Shown: positions 39,438 to 48,454, counted from the first letter of the stretch. The stretch is DNA of 64,000 nucleotides from Microbacterium hydrocarbonoxydans (GCF_000956475.1 NZ_JYJB01000010.1:1116001-1180000); one strand, 5' to 3'. Notes: generated by a model from the sequence alone, not told the origin. Program-made: numbers and translations.

Positions 39438-40397
39438 TCAAGGGGCGTCGGGGGTCCCCGCGACCCGCGGTGTCGGCGCGAGTTCGGGCTGCACTCTGAA
39501 CTGGCCCGCGAGCAAGAGGATCAGGATGACCGCGGCGATCACGATCCAGGCGGCGACGCCGAGGGGGCCGGCGAGCGCGAGGTCTGGCTGCGCCACGGCG
39601 ACGAGCACGATGAGTCCGCCTGCGGCGTTCAGCGCACCATGAGCGAGGACTGCAGGCCACACCGAGCCCGAGCGCACCCGAAGCCAGCCGAGCAGGATGC
39701 CCCAGGCGATGCATCCGCCCATCATGAACAAGACACCTGTGACATCGGTGCGGCCGAAGTTGTACCCGAGTAGGACGACGGGGCTGTGCCAGAAGCCCCA
39801 GATCGCTCCGCTGAGAAGGAGCGAGGGCCAGGTTCCCAGCGGCCGCAGCGCCGGCAGGAGCCAGCCGCGCCAGCCGAGCTCCTCTCCCAACGCGAGGATG
39901 CTGTTGAACAGTGCTCCGAGGGGGATCATCGCCACCTGAGCGGCCACGACGACACCCACCGGCGGCAGCGGCGTGCCGGCGGGAAGCGCCTTCTTCAGCT
40001 CTGCGGCGAACCCCGAGAAGGCGAAGTCGAGCTGCACGAATCCGAGACCAGCGGCGAGCAGGATGCTGAGCGCGACGAGCACGGGCGGGGCGAGCCAGCC
40101 CAGCACCATGAGCCACACCACCCGCCGCACGGGACGCATCGGCCAGAGACCGAGGGACCGCAGGCGCTCTCCGCGTTTCGGCACCCGCATCGCGAACGCG
40201 ACGATGAGCGCCGCGAGCGCCGGAGTCAGCATCATCGCGGGCAGCAGCAGGCCAGAGATCGGCTCGGCGAGTCCGTCACCGAGCCAGAGCGGCAGGCAGA
40301 CGAGCCAGGCGAGCGCACAGGCGAGGAGGGTGAAGACGACGACCGCCGGCCAGGGGACGCGCGTCAGCGTCGTGCCGGTCGGCTGGTCGATGGTCAA
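39438..40397 (-). CDS. CPBP family intramembrane metalloprotease
   Basis: This 319-residue protein has about eight membrane helices and the CPBP (Abi/Rce1) motifs: the glutamate pair GEELGWRG (about residue 168), the helix ending in WGFWHSPVVLLG, and the later AHGALNAAGG with His. These proteases cleave prenylated or bacteriocin-related substrates or act in immunity; no bacteriocin gene is next to it. TTG at 40397 preceded by GAGGAGG with a five-base spacer is the best start; the frame extends upstream without ribosome binding site. Confidence 0.88.
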   Translation of the reverse strand: MTIDQPTGTTLTRVPWPAVVVFTLLACALAWLVCLPLWLGDGLAEPISGLLLPAMMLTPALAALIVAFAMRVPKRGERLRSLGLWPMRPVRRVVWLMVLGWLAPPVLVALSILLAAGLGFVQLDFAFSGFAAELKKALPAGTPLPPVGVVVAAQVAMIPLGALFNSILALGEELGWRGWLLPALRPLGTWPSLLLSGAIWGFWHSPVVLLGYNFGRTDVTGVLFMMGGCIAWGILLGWLRVRSGSVWPAVLAHGALNAAGGLIVLVAVAQPDLALAGPLGVAAWIVIAAVILILLLAGQFRVQPELAPTPRVAGTPDAP

Positions 40398-40545
40398 GGA
40401 GGCCTCCTCGGTTCGCGTCGGCGGACCCCTCGTGCGGCGGCCCGCTCGCCACAGGCGCACGGAGATCCCGCGGCCAGCCTACGGCAGCTGTGCGAATCCT
40501 CTAATCCGCTTTGTGCGATCGCCCGCCGTCATCCACACTGGCCGC

Positions 40546-41016
40546 ATGCGCATCACTCCCCGCCGCCTGGCCCTGGGCATGAGCCTGTGGATCCCCAACC
40601 TCTTCAGCGGAATCCGCATCCGACGATTCAGCGACGACTGGACCCACGCCACCGTCGAACTGCACGTGAACGTGCTCACCCGCAACTACGTCAAGACCGC
40701 GTTCGGCGGCTCGATGTCCGCCATGACGGATCCCTACTTCTTCATGCTGGTCATGCATCAGCTCGGTCGCGACTACGTGGTGTGGGACACCCGCGGCGAG
40801 ATCGAGTTCGTGAAGCCGGGCCGAGGTGTGCTGACCGCCGAGTTCGACGTGCCGCGCGAGCGAGCCGAAGAGATCCGTGAACGTGCGAAGGGCGGAGCGA
40901 AGGTGCTCGAGTGGTTCGACACCGTGATCACCGATCGCGACGGCGACGTCGTCGCGAAGGTGCGCCGCGAGGTGTACATCCGCGAGAAGAAGCGGGTCAC
41001 GGCGGCTCGTTCCTGA
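40546..41016 (+). CDS. DUF4442 hotdog-fold protein (thioesterase-like)
   Basis: This 156-residue protein matches DUF4442, a hotdog-fold family related to acyl-CoA thioesterases. Typical segments are PNLFSGIRIRRFSDDW, LHVNVLTRNYVKTAFGGSMSAMTDPYFFML (in part, residues about 42-70, with the conserved N and GG-S), YVVWDTRGEIEFVKPG and a final beta strand VVAKVRREVYI. The substrate is unknown. CACACT ends six bases before the ATG, suggesting a leaderless mRNA. Confidence 0.86.
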   Translation: MRITPRRLALGMSLWIPNLFSGIRIRRFSDDWTHATVELHVNVLTRNYVKTAFGGSMSAMTDPYFFMLVMHQLGRDYVVWDTRGEIEFVKPGRGVLTAEFDVPRERAEEIRERAKGGAKVLEWFDTVITDRDGDVVAKVRREVYIREKKRVTAARS

Positions 41017-41055
41017 CGACACTCGCCGTTCACCGGGGCATGGCACGATGACAGG

Positions 41056-42282
41056 ATGCCTCTCGCTCGCCGCCTGACGCTTCGGGATGCCGTGGCCATC
41101 GGCCTCGGCTCCATGATCGGTGCGGGCGTCTTCTCGGTCTGGGGACCGGCGATCTCGGTGGCAGGGACCGGTCTGCTCGTCGCGCTCCTGATCGCCGGTG
41201 TTGTCGCCTTCTGCAACGCGACGGCGTCCGCCCAGCTCGCCGCCGTGCATCCCGTGGCGGGAGGCACCTACGCCTACGCCCGCGCGGAGATCGGCCCCTG
41301 GTCGGGATACATCGCCGGCTGGTGCTTCGTGATCGGCAAGATCGCCAGCTGCGCGGCCATGGCGATGACGTTCGCTGCCTATGCGGCGCCCGCCGGCTGG
41401 CAGATCCCCGTCGCGGTCGGAGCGGTGGCCGCCCTCTGCGTCGTGAACTGCTTCGGGGTCACGCGCACCGCCCTGCTGACGCGCGTGCTCGTCGTCGTCT
41501 CGCTGATCGGACTGGCTGTCGTGGTCGCGGCCGGCATCACCGCCGCACCCTCCGCCGAACCTGCACCTCTGGCGGAGCCGACCGTCTACGGCGTGCTGCA
41601 GGGCGCAGGGCTGCTGTTCTTCGCGTTCGCCGGTTATGCCCGCATCGCCACGATGGGCGAAGAGGTGACGGATCCCGCTCGCACGATCCCGCGCGCCATC
41701 ATCCTCGCGCTCAGCGGCGCGGTGATCGTGTACGCACTGATCGCCGTCGTCACCATGCTGGTGCTGGGAGCGGATGCCGCGACGAGCGCCGCACCACTCG
41801 CCGACGTGCTCACCGGTGCGGGATGGTCGGCTGCAGTCCCCCTGGTGCGGGTCGCCGCAGCGACGGCGTCCCTCGGGGCGCTCCTGGCGCTGCTGACCGG
41901 CACCGGCCGGACGACGCTCGCCATGGCCAGGGAATCCGATCTGCCCCGTTTCCTCGCGAAGGTCGACGACCGCTGGAAAGTTCCGCGGAGGGCCGAGATC
42001 CTGATCGCGGCGATCGTCATCGGCATCGTCCTCGTCGCAGACCTGCGCGGAGCGATCGGCTTCTCATCCTTCGGCGTGCTGCTGTACTACCTGATCGCCA
42101 ACGCGGCGGCGTTCCGGCAGGGCGAGGACGCACGGAGGTATCCGCGCTGGCTCCAGGTCCTGGGCGCCCTCGGCTGCCTGGTGCTGGTGAGCACGCTGCC
42201 GGTGGTGGCCTCGCTCATCGGAGCGGCAATCGTGCTGGTCGGCGTGGGATATCGGATGCTGCGCCTTCGTGTCGCGCCCTGA
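41056..42282 (+). CDS. APC superfamily amino acid permease
   Basis: This 408-residue membrane protein has about 12 helices and the APC helix-1 motif LGSMIGAGVFSVWGPA (residues about 17-32), AVHPVAGGTYAYARAEIGPW in helix 3, and FFAFAGYARIATMGEEVTDPARTIPRAI (in part) in helix 6. It probably imports an amino acid or amine with protons; the exact substrate is unknown. CACGAT lies six bases before the ATG. It follows the DUF4442 gene by 39 bp. Confidence 0.92.
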   Translation: MPLARRLTLRDAVAIGLGSMIGAGVFSVWGPAISVAGTGLLVALLIAGVVAFCNATASAQLAAVHPVAGGTYAYARAEIGPWSGYIAGWCFVIGKIASCAAMAMTFAAYAAPAGWQIPVAVGAVAALCVVNCFGVTRTALLTRVLVVVSLIGLAVVVAAGITAAPSAEPAPLAEPTVYGVLQGAGLLFFAFAGYARIATMGEEVTDPARTIPRAIILALSGAVIVYALIAVVTMLVLGADAATSAAPLADVLTGAGWSAAVPLVRVAAATASLGALLALLTGTGRTTLAMARESDLPRFLAKVDDRWKVPRRAEILIAAIVIGIVLVADLRGAIGFSSFGVLLYYLIANAAAFRQGEDARRYPRWLQVLGALGCLVLVSTLPVVASLIGAAIVLVGVGYRMLRLRVAP

Positions 42283-42464
42283 CCCGGACCGCGCTGACCT
42301 CGCTCTCCCGAGCGACTCTCCTCCGATCGCGATTGCGTCGATCGCCCTCCCCTCGATCGTTCTGTCGGGAGGTTTCGCATCTGTCGGGAGAATCGTGCCC
42401 CGGCGACGGCGTGTCGCGGACACGCTTCCGACGAAGTGAACGTCTGCGACCGACGACGTGCACG

Positions 42465-43244
42465 TCAGCGACCGGCGTGGGCCCGATACGTGCTCGGCGC
42501 GATTCCGAGCACTGTGCGGAAGTCGCGAGTGAGGTGGGCGTGGTCGGCGTATCCGATCTGCGCCGCCACCGTCGCGAGATCGAGATCCGGGTCGACGCGC
42601 AGCTGCTCTGCCGCCTCCTGCAGGCGACGACGGCGGATCATCGCGGCCGGCGACAGCCCGACGTGCCGGTGGGCGAGTCGCTGCAGAGTGCGCACCGACA
42701 CGGCCAGCCGCGTGGCGGCCTCCTCGACGCTCGACGCGGCATCGTCGCCGAGGAGCACCTCGACGAGCGCGTTGGCCTGGAATGACGCCGAGCCGAGCAC
42801 GCCAACGCGCTCGGCGAGCCACTGCGAGAAGACATCGACGGCGCGTTCCCGATGGCCCTCCCCCGCTCGCATTGCCGTGGTCACCGCTGCGAGAAGCTCT
42901 GGTTCGTCGAGTCTCCGCTCCTGGTCGACGACGGATGCAGGGTCGTCGAGCAGCGCCGCGACTGCCGCAGGGCGCAGCAGCGCACCCACAGCCCAGCCGG
43001 CGCCGCGGAGGTCGCGATACGTCGCATGCGTCGTCGCACCCGACAGCGTGACCCCATCCGGCTCGACGACGAGGTTCAGGGCCGGATAGCCCACGATCTC
43101 CTGCCGCGACGAGCGGCCCGGCTCGATGTCCCACTCCGGAATCCAGAACCACGCGACGAGATCGCTCGCGGGCCCGGTCGGGACGAGCCGATGGAACTCG
43201 GGCAGCCGCGCCGGGTACAGCACTCCGCGCGTCGGGTTCACCAT
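42465..43244 (-). CDS. AraC family transcriptional regulator
   Basis: This 259-residue regulator has an N-terminal sensing domain (DUF6597-like, with FWIPEWDIEPG and YPALNLVVEPDG) and a C-terminal AraC DNA-binding pair of helix-turn-helix motifs (about residues 165-255: VRTLQRLAHRHVGLSPAAMI and LATVAAQIGYADHAHLTRDF). Its ATG at 43244 is set by a TACGCT box six bases upstream; the frame extends further but is not coding. It is divergent from the VOC protein gene, a likely target. The 181-bp gap downstream (42283-42464) contains no recognised gene. Confidence 0.9.
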   Translation of the reverse strand: MVNPTRGVLYPARLPEFHRLVPTGPASDLVAWFWIPEWDIEPGRSSRQEIVGYPALNLVVEPDGVTLSGATTHATYRDLRGAGWAVGALLRPAAVAALLDDPASVVDQERRLDEPELLAAVTTAMRAGEGHRERAVDVFSQWLAERVGVLGSASFQANALVEVLLGDDAASSVEEAATRLAVSVRTLQRLAHRHVGLSPAAMIRRRRLQEAAEQLRVDPDLDLATVAAQIGYADHAHLTRDFRTVLGIAPSTYRAHAGR

Positions 43245-43250
43245 CGCCCC

Positions 43251-43256
43251 AGCGTA
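43251..43256 (-). promoter_or_regulatory. -10 box of the araC-type gene (leaderless)
   Basis: TACGCT on the minus strand ends six bases before the ATG at 43244. Confidence 0.5.
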
Positions 43257-43325
43257 CGATCCCGCGCCGACAGAGTCGGCGACAGGCTGTCGCGAATGTT
43301 CAAGCCGCCGGCATCCGCCTCGCTC

Positions 43326-43331
43326 TAGCCT
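43326..43331 (+). promoter_or_regulatory. -10 box of the VOC gene (leaderless)
   Basis: TAGCCT ends six bases before the ATG at 43338. Confidence 0.5.
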
Positions 43332-43337
43332 TTCTCC

Positions 43338-43850
43338 ATGACCGAACAGACCCCGACCGGTGCGACCGGCCAGCACACCACCAACGGGCGCCCGAACCGC
43401 GCCACCTCTCTGACCCCGTTCCTCGCGATCGCCCACGCGAAAGAGGCGATCGAGTTCTACCGCGACGTCTTCGGCGCCCGAGTGGTCGACGTCACCGAGT
43501 TCGGCGGCGTCGTCGCGCATGCCGATCTCGACTTCGGCACGGGGCTTCTGCAGCTCGGCGAGCCGAACGCCGAGTACCACCTCGTCCCGGCACCGGCCGG
43601 CGAGGACGACTGCTACTCGATGGGCCTGTACGTGCCCGATGTCGACGCGGTCGTGGAGCGCGCCGTAACCGCGGGCGCGACCGTGCGCGAGGCGCCGTCG
43701 GACTTCGTCTCCGGTGACCGCTTCGCGAGCATCCGCGACCCGTTCGGCGTCCGGTGGTCCGTCATGACCCGCATCGAGGACCTCTCCGAAGAAGAGAGCG
43801 CACGACGCGTCGCCGAATGGGCGGCCTCGTTCAGCGCTCCTCAGGAGTGA
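43338..43850 (+). CDS. VOC/glyoxalase-fold protein (PhnB-like)
   Basis: This 170-residue protein has a vicinal-oxygen-chelate fold similar to PhnB/YdcJ-like glyoxalase superfamily proteins: LTPFLAIAHAKEAIEFYRDVFGA (in part), HADLDFGTGLLQLGE, GLYVPDVDAVVERAVTAGA and RDPFGVRWSVMTR. No clear enzymatic metal set is seen (metal ligands in these divergent members are often lost). It may act in resistance or as a ligand-binding protein. The divergent AraC regulator is a candidate controller. Its 3' end overlaps the convergent GDSL gene by 20 bp. Confidence 0.87.
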   Translation: MTEQTPTGATGQHTTNGRPNRATSLTPFLAIAHAKEAIEFYRDVFGARVVDVTEFGGVVAHADLDFGTGLLQLGEPNAEYHLVPAPAGEDDCYSMGLYVPDVDAVVERAVTAGATVREAPSDFVSGDRFASIRDPFGVRWSVMTRIEDLSEEESARRVAEWAASFSAPQE

Positions 43851-44622
43851 CCCGCGCGGCGGCCCGGTGCACCGCCGGCAGCAGCGCCTCCGCGGTGCGG
43901 CGGTAGCCCAGCGGGCTGGGGTGGAAGCGATCGAGGCTGAACATCTCGTCCGGCTCGTCGGAGAACATCGGGCCGACGGCGCGGCGCAGGTCGACGGGCT
44001 CAGCGCCCGCCTGCGCAGCCGTCTCGGCCTGCACCTCGGCGAGCCGTCGCGACATGCTCGCAGCGAGCCGCCGCAACGGCTGCGGCACGGCGCGAAGAGC
44101 GCCGAGGTCGGGGCACGTGCCGACGACCACCTGGGCGCCCATGGCGCGCAATCGACGGATCGCCTCCGCGAGGTGCCCTGCCGACACCGACACAGGGATG
44201 CGGTGGGTGACGTCGTTGCCTCCGACCAGGATCACGGCGACATGCGGACGATAGCCCGCCGGCAACCCGTCGATCTGCGCGGCGAGGTCGGGCGATTCGG
44301 CGCCGACGACGGCTCCTGTGGTCAGGCGCACGGGGCGCTGGAGGTGGGCCCCGACTCCCTTCGCGAGCCGCCCGCCGAGGGTCTGCTTGCGCGTCTCGGC
44401 ACCGAGACCGGCGGCCAGCGAGTCGCCCAGCATCAGCAGATCGAGCGGCTCGCCGTCGAGCCGGCGCTTCCACAGCCGATCGGCGTCGAGCGAGTCCTCC
44501 CCCAGCGGCTTGCCGATGCGGCGGCGGGCGATCGCCGCCTGCCTGGCCAGGAGAACACGGATGCCGACGGCAGATGCCACGAGCAGGAGAGCGGCGGCGA
44601 GGAAGAGACGAAGACGGCTCAC
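43831..44622 (-). CDS. SGNH/GDSL hydrolase, membrane-anchored
   Basis: This 263-residue protein has a signal anchor (about residues 4-24), then an SGNH esterase/lipase domain: block I LLMLGDSLAAGLG with the nucleophile Ser (about 63), block III VGGNDVTHR (about 120) and block V FSLDRFHPSPLGYR with the catalytic Asp-x-x-His (about 233-236). It is probably an extracytoplasmic esterase. The GTG start is at 44622; the open frame that continues upstream runs through the repeat region and is not coding. Confidence 0.9.
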   Translation of the reverse strand: MSRLRLFLAAALLLVASAVGIRVLLARQAAIARRRIGKPLGEDSLDADRLWKRRLDGEPLDLLMLGDSLAAGLGAETRKQTLGGRLAKGVGAHLQRPVRLTTGAVVGAESPDLAAQIDGLPAGYRPHVAVILVGGNDVTHRIPVSVSAGHLAEAIRRLRAMGAQVVVGTCPDLGALRAVPQPLRRLAASMSRRLAEVQAETAAQAGAEPVDLRRAVGPMFSDEPDEMFSLDRFHPSPLGYRRTAEALLPAVHRAAARVTPEER

Positions 44623-44673
44623 GCTTCCGATTCGACTCCGCCGCCGTGAACGCGCGGTGAACAGACCCGCCCG

Positions 44674-44704
44674 GGTCGTTGAGCGAGCGCAGCGAGACGA
44701 AACG
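44674..44704 (+). repeat. GTTGAGCGAGCGCAGCGAGA-type repeat, copy 1
   Basis: The 31-bp unit begins GGTCGTTGAGCGAGCGCAGC and ends GAGACGAAACG. It lies in the 308-bp gap 44623-44930, which otherwise holds the HNH gene promoter and no other gene. Outer TCGT/ACGA words pair, but the unit is not a strong hairpin. Confidence 0.9.
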
Positions 44705-44722
44705 TGTCGCGGTCCCGCCCCC

Positions 44723-44753
44723 GGTCGTTGAGCGAGCGCAGCGAGACGAAACG
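44723..44753 (+). repeat. GTTGAGCGAGCGCAGCGAGA-type repeat, copy 2
   Basis: This copy is identical to copy 1 over 31 bp, in the same orientation, 18 bp further on. Confidence 0.9.
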
Positions 44754-44918
44754 CGGTGGTGTTCCGGTTTCTGTTGGTGCCGCTCGCAGGCAATGCGGGC
44801 GGCGCGAACTGCGACCGGAACCGGGGGTTCGTGCAGTTCAGCAGGGGCGTCGAGAAGTTGGTGGAAAAGTTTCTCTGATCAGGCCCAATCCCGGGGTCGT
44901 AATGTCGGTGGCCCTGTT

Positions 44919-44924
44919 CATAAT
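44919..44924 (+). promoter_or_regulatory. -10 box of the HNH endonuclease gene (leaderless)
   Basis: CATAAT, close to the TATAAT consensus, ends six bases before the ATG at 44931, in a locally AT-rich stretch. Confidence 0.55.
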
Positions 44925-44930
44925 TGGGGT

Positions 44931-46478
44931 ATGAACAGCATTGCCGCCACGCTCGCGCAGGTCGCGTCCGATCTGCGTGCGGTGCTGTCCGATGACGGCC
45001 TGGCGGGTCTGTCGGATGGGGAGCGGGCGGAGGCGCTGCGGGGTGCCGGGGAGGTGTCGCACCTGGTCGACGCGGTCGTCGTGGAGACGGTCGCGACCGC
45101 GGATGTGGAGTTCGGTCACCGGTTCGGATGCCGGGGCATGAATGAACTGCTGCAGCGCGCTCTGCTGACCGACGGCCCGTCGGCGTCGAAGATCGTGAAA
45201 GCCGCCGACCTCGTGCACCGGGACATGAACATCGTGTCGGGGGAACGGCTCCCCGCCCGCTGGCCCGCCCTGCGCGAGGCGCTGCTGGACGGAGCCATCG
45301 GCATCCCCGGGCTGCTCGCCGCGACCGGCCCGATCGAGTACGCCCGCACCCGCGTCGGGACCGAGGAACGCCTCTGGGCCGACGAGGCCCTCTCCGCTCA
45401 CGCCCGTGGACACCACAACACAGAGGCGACCGACGGAGCCGCGCACGTGCCCGAAGGGGATGCCGCGGGCGCCACGGATCCCTCCGCGGAGGCGGATGCG
45501 GACGCCGCCGCGGGTGGGGCGCAACCTGGCCCGGCGGCGACGGCGGATGATCTGCGGCAGCTCGCGGCGACGCTCGCGATGATCCTCGATCCGGACGGCG
45601 CCGAGCCCACCGACCGCGACGCCCAACAGGGACGGTTCCTGAACCTCGGCTGGTTGCACAAGGGCGCACATCGCCTGGCGGGGAGCATCACCCCCGAGGT
45701 CGCCGCGCAGCTGCAGGCGATCTTCGACGCGTTCAACAACCCGAAGGTCGGCGGCGCACCCGCCCCCGGCGTGACGTTCACCGACACCGAGACCGAGACC
45801 GACACCGGGGCCGACGGCTCGACCGAATCGACCGGCGGCGAGGGTGACGTGTTCAACACCGACCCGCGGAACGTGGTCGACCCGCGCACCCCCGCCCAGA
45901 AACGCCACGACGCGCTAGCCGCGGCGTTGGGCATCGCCGCAAGGCATGAGGACATGCCCACCCTGGGTGGCGCGGCGCCCACCCTGGTCGTGCATGTGGA
46001 CGCAAGAGATCTTGCCGCGGGCACCGGGTGGGCGACGCTCCCCGGATCAGGCGCACCGGTGCCGCTGTCTGTCGCCGCGCACACCGCATGCACCGGCGCG
46101 ATCCAGCGGGTCCTGTTCGACGAGGACCGCATCATCGGGATCACCACCACCGACCGGGTCTTCAACGCGCATCAACGCCGGGCGATCGTCGCTCGCGACA
46201 AGGAATGCCTGATCCCCGGATGCCACGTCCCCGCGTCGTGGTGTGAAATCCATCATGTGACCGAACACTCCCACGGCGGGCCCACCCACACCGACAACGG
46301 CGTCCCCCTCTGCTGGTGGCACCACCGCTCCCTCGACCACTCCGGATGGGAGATCCGCATGAACGACGGCCTCCCGCAGATCCGCGGACCCGCCTGGTGG
46401 GACCCCGCACAACACTGGCGCACCCCGCAGTTATCCACCCCAGCGAAACCAGCCCGCCGCACCGTACTGCGCATCTGA
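44931..46478 (+). CDS. DUF222/HNH endonuclease (13E12-like)
   Basis: This 515-residue protein has an N-terminal DUF222 helical domain (about residues 20-290), as in the 13E12 repeat family of Mycobacterium, and a C-terminal HNH nuclease: KECLIPGCHVPASWCEIHHV, then HGGPTHTDNGVPLCWWHHRSL, with two zinc Cys pairs and the His-His...Asn...His set. Two low-complexity linkers occur (residues about 165-195, Ala/Asp-rich; and about 283-302, Thr/Glu/Asp-rich). Function is unknown; such genes are multi-copy in actinobacterial genomes. It is framed by inverted copies of a short repeat, and the ATG is set by CATAAT six bases upstream. Confidence 0.92.
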   Translation: MNSIAATLAQVASDLRAVLSDDGLAGLSDGERAEALRGAGEVSHLVDAVVVETVATADVEFGHRFGCRGMNELLQRALLTDGPSASKIVKAADLVHRDMNIVSGERLPARWPALREALLDGAIGIPGLLAATGPIEYARTRVGTEERLWADEALSAHARGHHNTEATDGAAHVPEGDAAGATDPSAEADADAAAGGAQPGPAATADDLRQLAATLAMILDPDGAEPTDRDAQQGRFLNLGWLHKGAHRLAGSITPEVAAQLQAIFDAFNNPKVGGAPAPGVTFTDTETETDTGADGSTESTGGEGDVFNTDPRNVVDPRTPAQKRHDALAAALGIAARHEDMPTLGGAAPTLVVHVDARDLAAGTGWATLPGSGAPVPLSVAAHTACTGAIQRVLFDEDRIIGITTTDRVFNAHQRRAIVARDKECLIPGCHVPASWCEIHHVTEHSHGGPTHTDNGVPLCWWHHRSLDHSGWEIRMNDGLPQIRGPAWWDPAQHWRTPQLSTPAKPARRTVLRI

Positions 46479-46515
46479 CCACCAGACCGCGACGGAGATC
46501 GACAGACGGGTGACG

Positions 46516-46544
46516 CGTTTCGTCTCGCTGCGCTCGCTCAACGA
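46516..46544 (-). repeat. GTTGAGCGAGCGCAGCGAGA-type repeat, copy 3 (inverted)
   Basis: This is the reverse complement of copies 1 and 2 over 29 bp, 38 bp after the HNH gene stop. Confidence 0.9.
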
Positions 46545-46587
46545 ACAGTGGGAAGGTCGACGCAGCGTCTCGCGCGGTTCCTTGGTG

Positions 46588-46614
46588 CGTTTCGTCTCGC
46601 TGCGCTCGCTCAAC
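46588..46614 (-). repeat. GTTGAGCGAGCGCAGCGAGA-type repeat, copy 4 (inverted)
   Basis: This is the reverse complement of the upstream copies over 27 bp. It ends 28 bp before the hisS stop. Confidence 0.9.
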
Positions 46615-46642
46615 CACCCCGAACCCGGCCCCCGGTCGCGGC

Positions 46643-47920
46643 TCAGCTGAGGGGCTTGAGCTCCAGGTCGGGGTTTCCTGCAGCGATGGTCGCGAACGCC
46701 GTATAGCCATCCGAGGCCGAACGCTCGAGCAGCGCCTTGAGGTTCTTCGTGCGGCGCTCGAGGCGCACCCGCGCCCCGCCGGCGATCAGGCGCGCCTTGT
46801 GGGCGACCAGCTCCGCGACCGGCACGTCGGCATCGTGGATCAGCACGATGGCCTCGGCCGCGGCATCCGTCTCCGCCGAGACGAGATCGACGAGACGCTC
46901 GAATCCGAGCGAGAACCCGACGGCCGCGACCTGCTGCCCGAGGAAGCGGCCGATCATGCCGTCGTAGCGTCCCCCGCCGCCGAGCGAGTAGCCGACCGAG
47001 GGGTGGGCGAGCTCCATGATCGTCCCCGTGTAGTAGCCCATGCCCCGAACAAGGAACGGGTCGAACACGAGTGGGATGTCGGTGCGCCCCGTCCCTGCCG
47101 CCACGGCGTCGCCGATGCCGACCAGGTGCGCGACGATCTCGTCCGGCGCGTTCTCGGGCAGCGCCTTGCGGATCTGCCGCTCGCCGAACGGGTTGTACTC
47201 CATGGTCTGAGGACGGTTGAGGAACGATTCGAAGGCGTCGACGGCGGATGCCGCGGCGCCGCGCTCACGGAGCTCAGCGGCGACGCCGTCCGAGCCGATC
47301 TTGTCGAGCTTGTCGATCGTGATCAGCACGCCGGGCCGCTCTTCCAGCGTGAAGCCGAAGCTCTCCAGCATCCAGTCCAGAGCCCGCCGATCGTTGATGC
47401 GGACCGTTGCGCCGTCCAGCCCGAGCGCGTCGAGCACGTCGAGCGAGGCGACCATCAGCTCGGCCTCTGCACGCGCGGAGTCGTCGCCGATGATGTCGAT
47501 GTCGCACTGCACGAACTGGCGGTAGCGGCCCTTCTGCGGGCGCTCGGCACGCCACACCGGCGCGATCTGGATCGAGCGGAAGACGCCGGGCAGCTGACCG
47601 CGGTTGCTCGCGTAGAACCGCGCCAGCGGCACGGTCAGGTCGTAGCGGAGCCCGAGATCCGCGAGGGCCGCCGGATCGGCGGCTGCGTCGCGGATCGCCT
47701 CGGAATCGAGACCTCGACGCAGCACGTTGTAGGCGAGCTTCTCGTTGTCACCGCCGATTCCGGCATGCAGACGCGAGTACTCCTCGAGAGCCGGCGTCTC
47801 GATCTCATCGAATCCGTGCGAGCGATAACGCTCACGGATGACGGAGAGCACGCGCTCACGACGCGTCTTGTCGGCGGGGAGGATGTCACGCATGCCACGG
47901 GGCGGGTTCACGGTAGCCAC
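46643..47920 (-). CDS. hisS: histidyl-tRNA synthetase
   Basis: This 425-residue class IIa synthetase charges tRNA-His. Motif 2-type sequence appears in YRQFVQCDIDIIG (about residues 123-135), the histidine-binding RGMGYYTGTIMELAHP (about 288) and GGGGRYDGMIGRF with motif 3 AAVGFSLGFERL (about 330-345), and a C-terminal anticodon-binding domain (about 345-425). The GTG start follows GGAAGGA. It lies 66 bp downstream of the marR-type gene in the same orientation. Confidence 0.96.
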   Translation of the reverse strand: MATVNPPRGMRDILPADKTRRERVLSVIRERYRSHGFDEIETPALEEYSRLHAGIGGDNEKLAYNVLRRGLDSEAIRDAAADPAALADLGLRYDLTVPLARFYASNRGQLPGVFRSIQIAPVWRAERPQKGRYRQFVQCDIDIIGDDSARAEAELMVASLDVLDALGLDGATVRINDRRALDWMLESFGFTLEERPGVLITIDKLDKIGSDGVAAELRERGAAASAVDAFESFLNRPQTMEYNPFGERQIRKALPENAPDEIVAHLVGIGDAVAAGTGRTDIPLVFDPFLVRGMGYYTGTIMELAHPSVGYSLGGGGRYDGMIGRFLGQQVAAVGFSLGFERLVDLVSAETDAAAEAIVLIHDADVPVAELVAHKARLIAGGARVRLERRTKNLKALLERSASDGYTAFATIAAGNPDLELKPLS

Positions 47921-47986
47921 GCGTCTATCCTTCCAGGTCGCGGGTGCGCTCCCGCTTCCGGTTGCAGATCATGGACGGGCCCCCAC

Positions 47987-48448
47987 TCAGTCGTGCAGTG
48001 GTCGAGGCGGCGCGAGAGTCCGCGCCGCCACAAGACCGTCGGCGAGAGCGCCCACCAGGTCCACAGCTTCTCGCACGTCGGCACCATCGGGCAGGGCGGA
48101 ACGGAGCACTTCCGACCAGCGCTCGCGCAGCAGAGCGAGGTTGTGCGCGGCGAGCGCAGTCGAGCGCACGATGACGGCGCGCCCGTCGGAGCCGTCGTGC
48201 TCGCGGACGATGAGCCCCTTGGCTTCGAGGCCCCGCAGCGCGGTGGAGAGGTTCGAACGCTGCAGCCCGAGTCTCTCGGCAAGAGCACTGGGGGTCGCCT
48301 CCCCGTCGCGGTCGAGGCTGCGCAGCACGAGACGCTCGTTCACGGCCACGTCGACGAAGCCGGTACGGGGATGCCGAGCCTCGATCTCGCGCCCCAGAAC
48401 CAGCACGGCATCCGCCAGGTCGGCCAGCGCTTCGTCGTCCACAGTCAC
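47987..48448 (-). CDS. MarR family transcriptional regulator
   Basis: This 153-residue winged-helix regulator has the pattern NERLVLRSLDRDGEATPSALAERLGLQRSNLSTALRGLEAKGLIVREHDGSDGRA (residues about 38-92, described by pattern: helix-turn-helix plus wing). The start is GTG with TACGAT six bases upstream. It is divergent from the Bcr/CflA-type exporter and probably represses it; a 16-bp inverted repeat lies over the exporter start. Confidence 0.9.
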   Translation of the reverse strand: MTVDDEALADLADAVLVLGREIEARHPRTGFVDVAVNERLVLRSLDRDGEATPSALAERLGLQRSNLSTALRGLEAKGLIVREHDGSDGRAVIVRSTALAAHNLALLRERWSEVLRSALPDGADVREAVDLVGALADGLVAARTLAPPRPLHD

Positions 48449-48454
48449 CCGCCC

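Noticed and set aside
44679..44930. 5' extension of the HNH gene with SERSETKR-like peptide
   Set aside because: The peptide comes from translating the intergenic repeats; the same repeats give SERSETK-like peptides in several frames here. The CATAAT box places the start at 44931.
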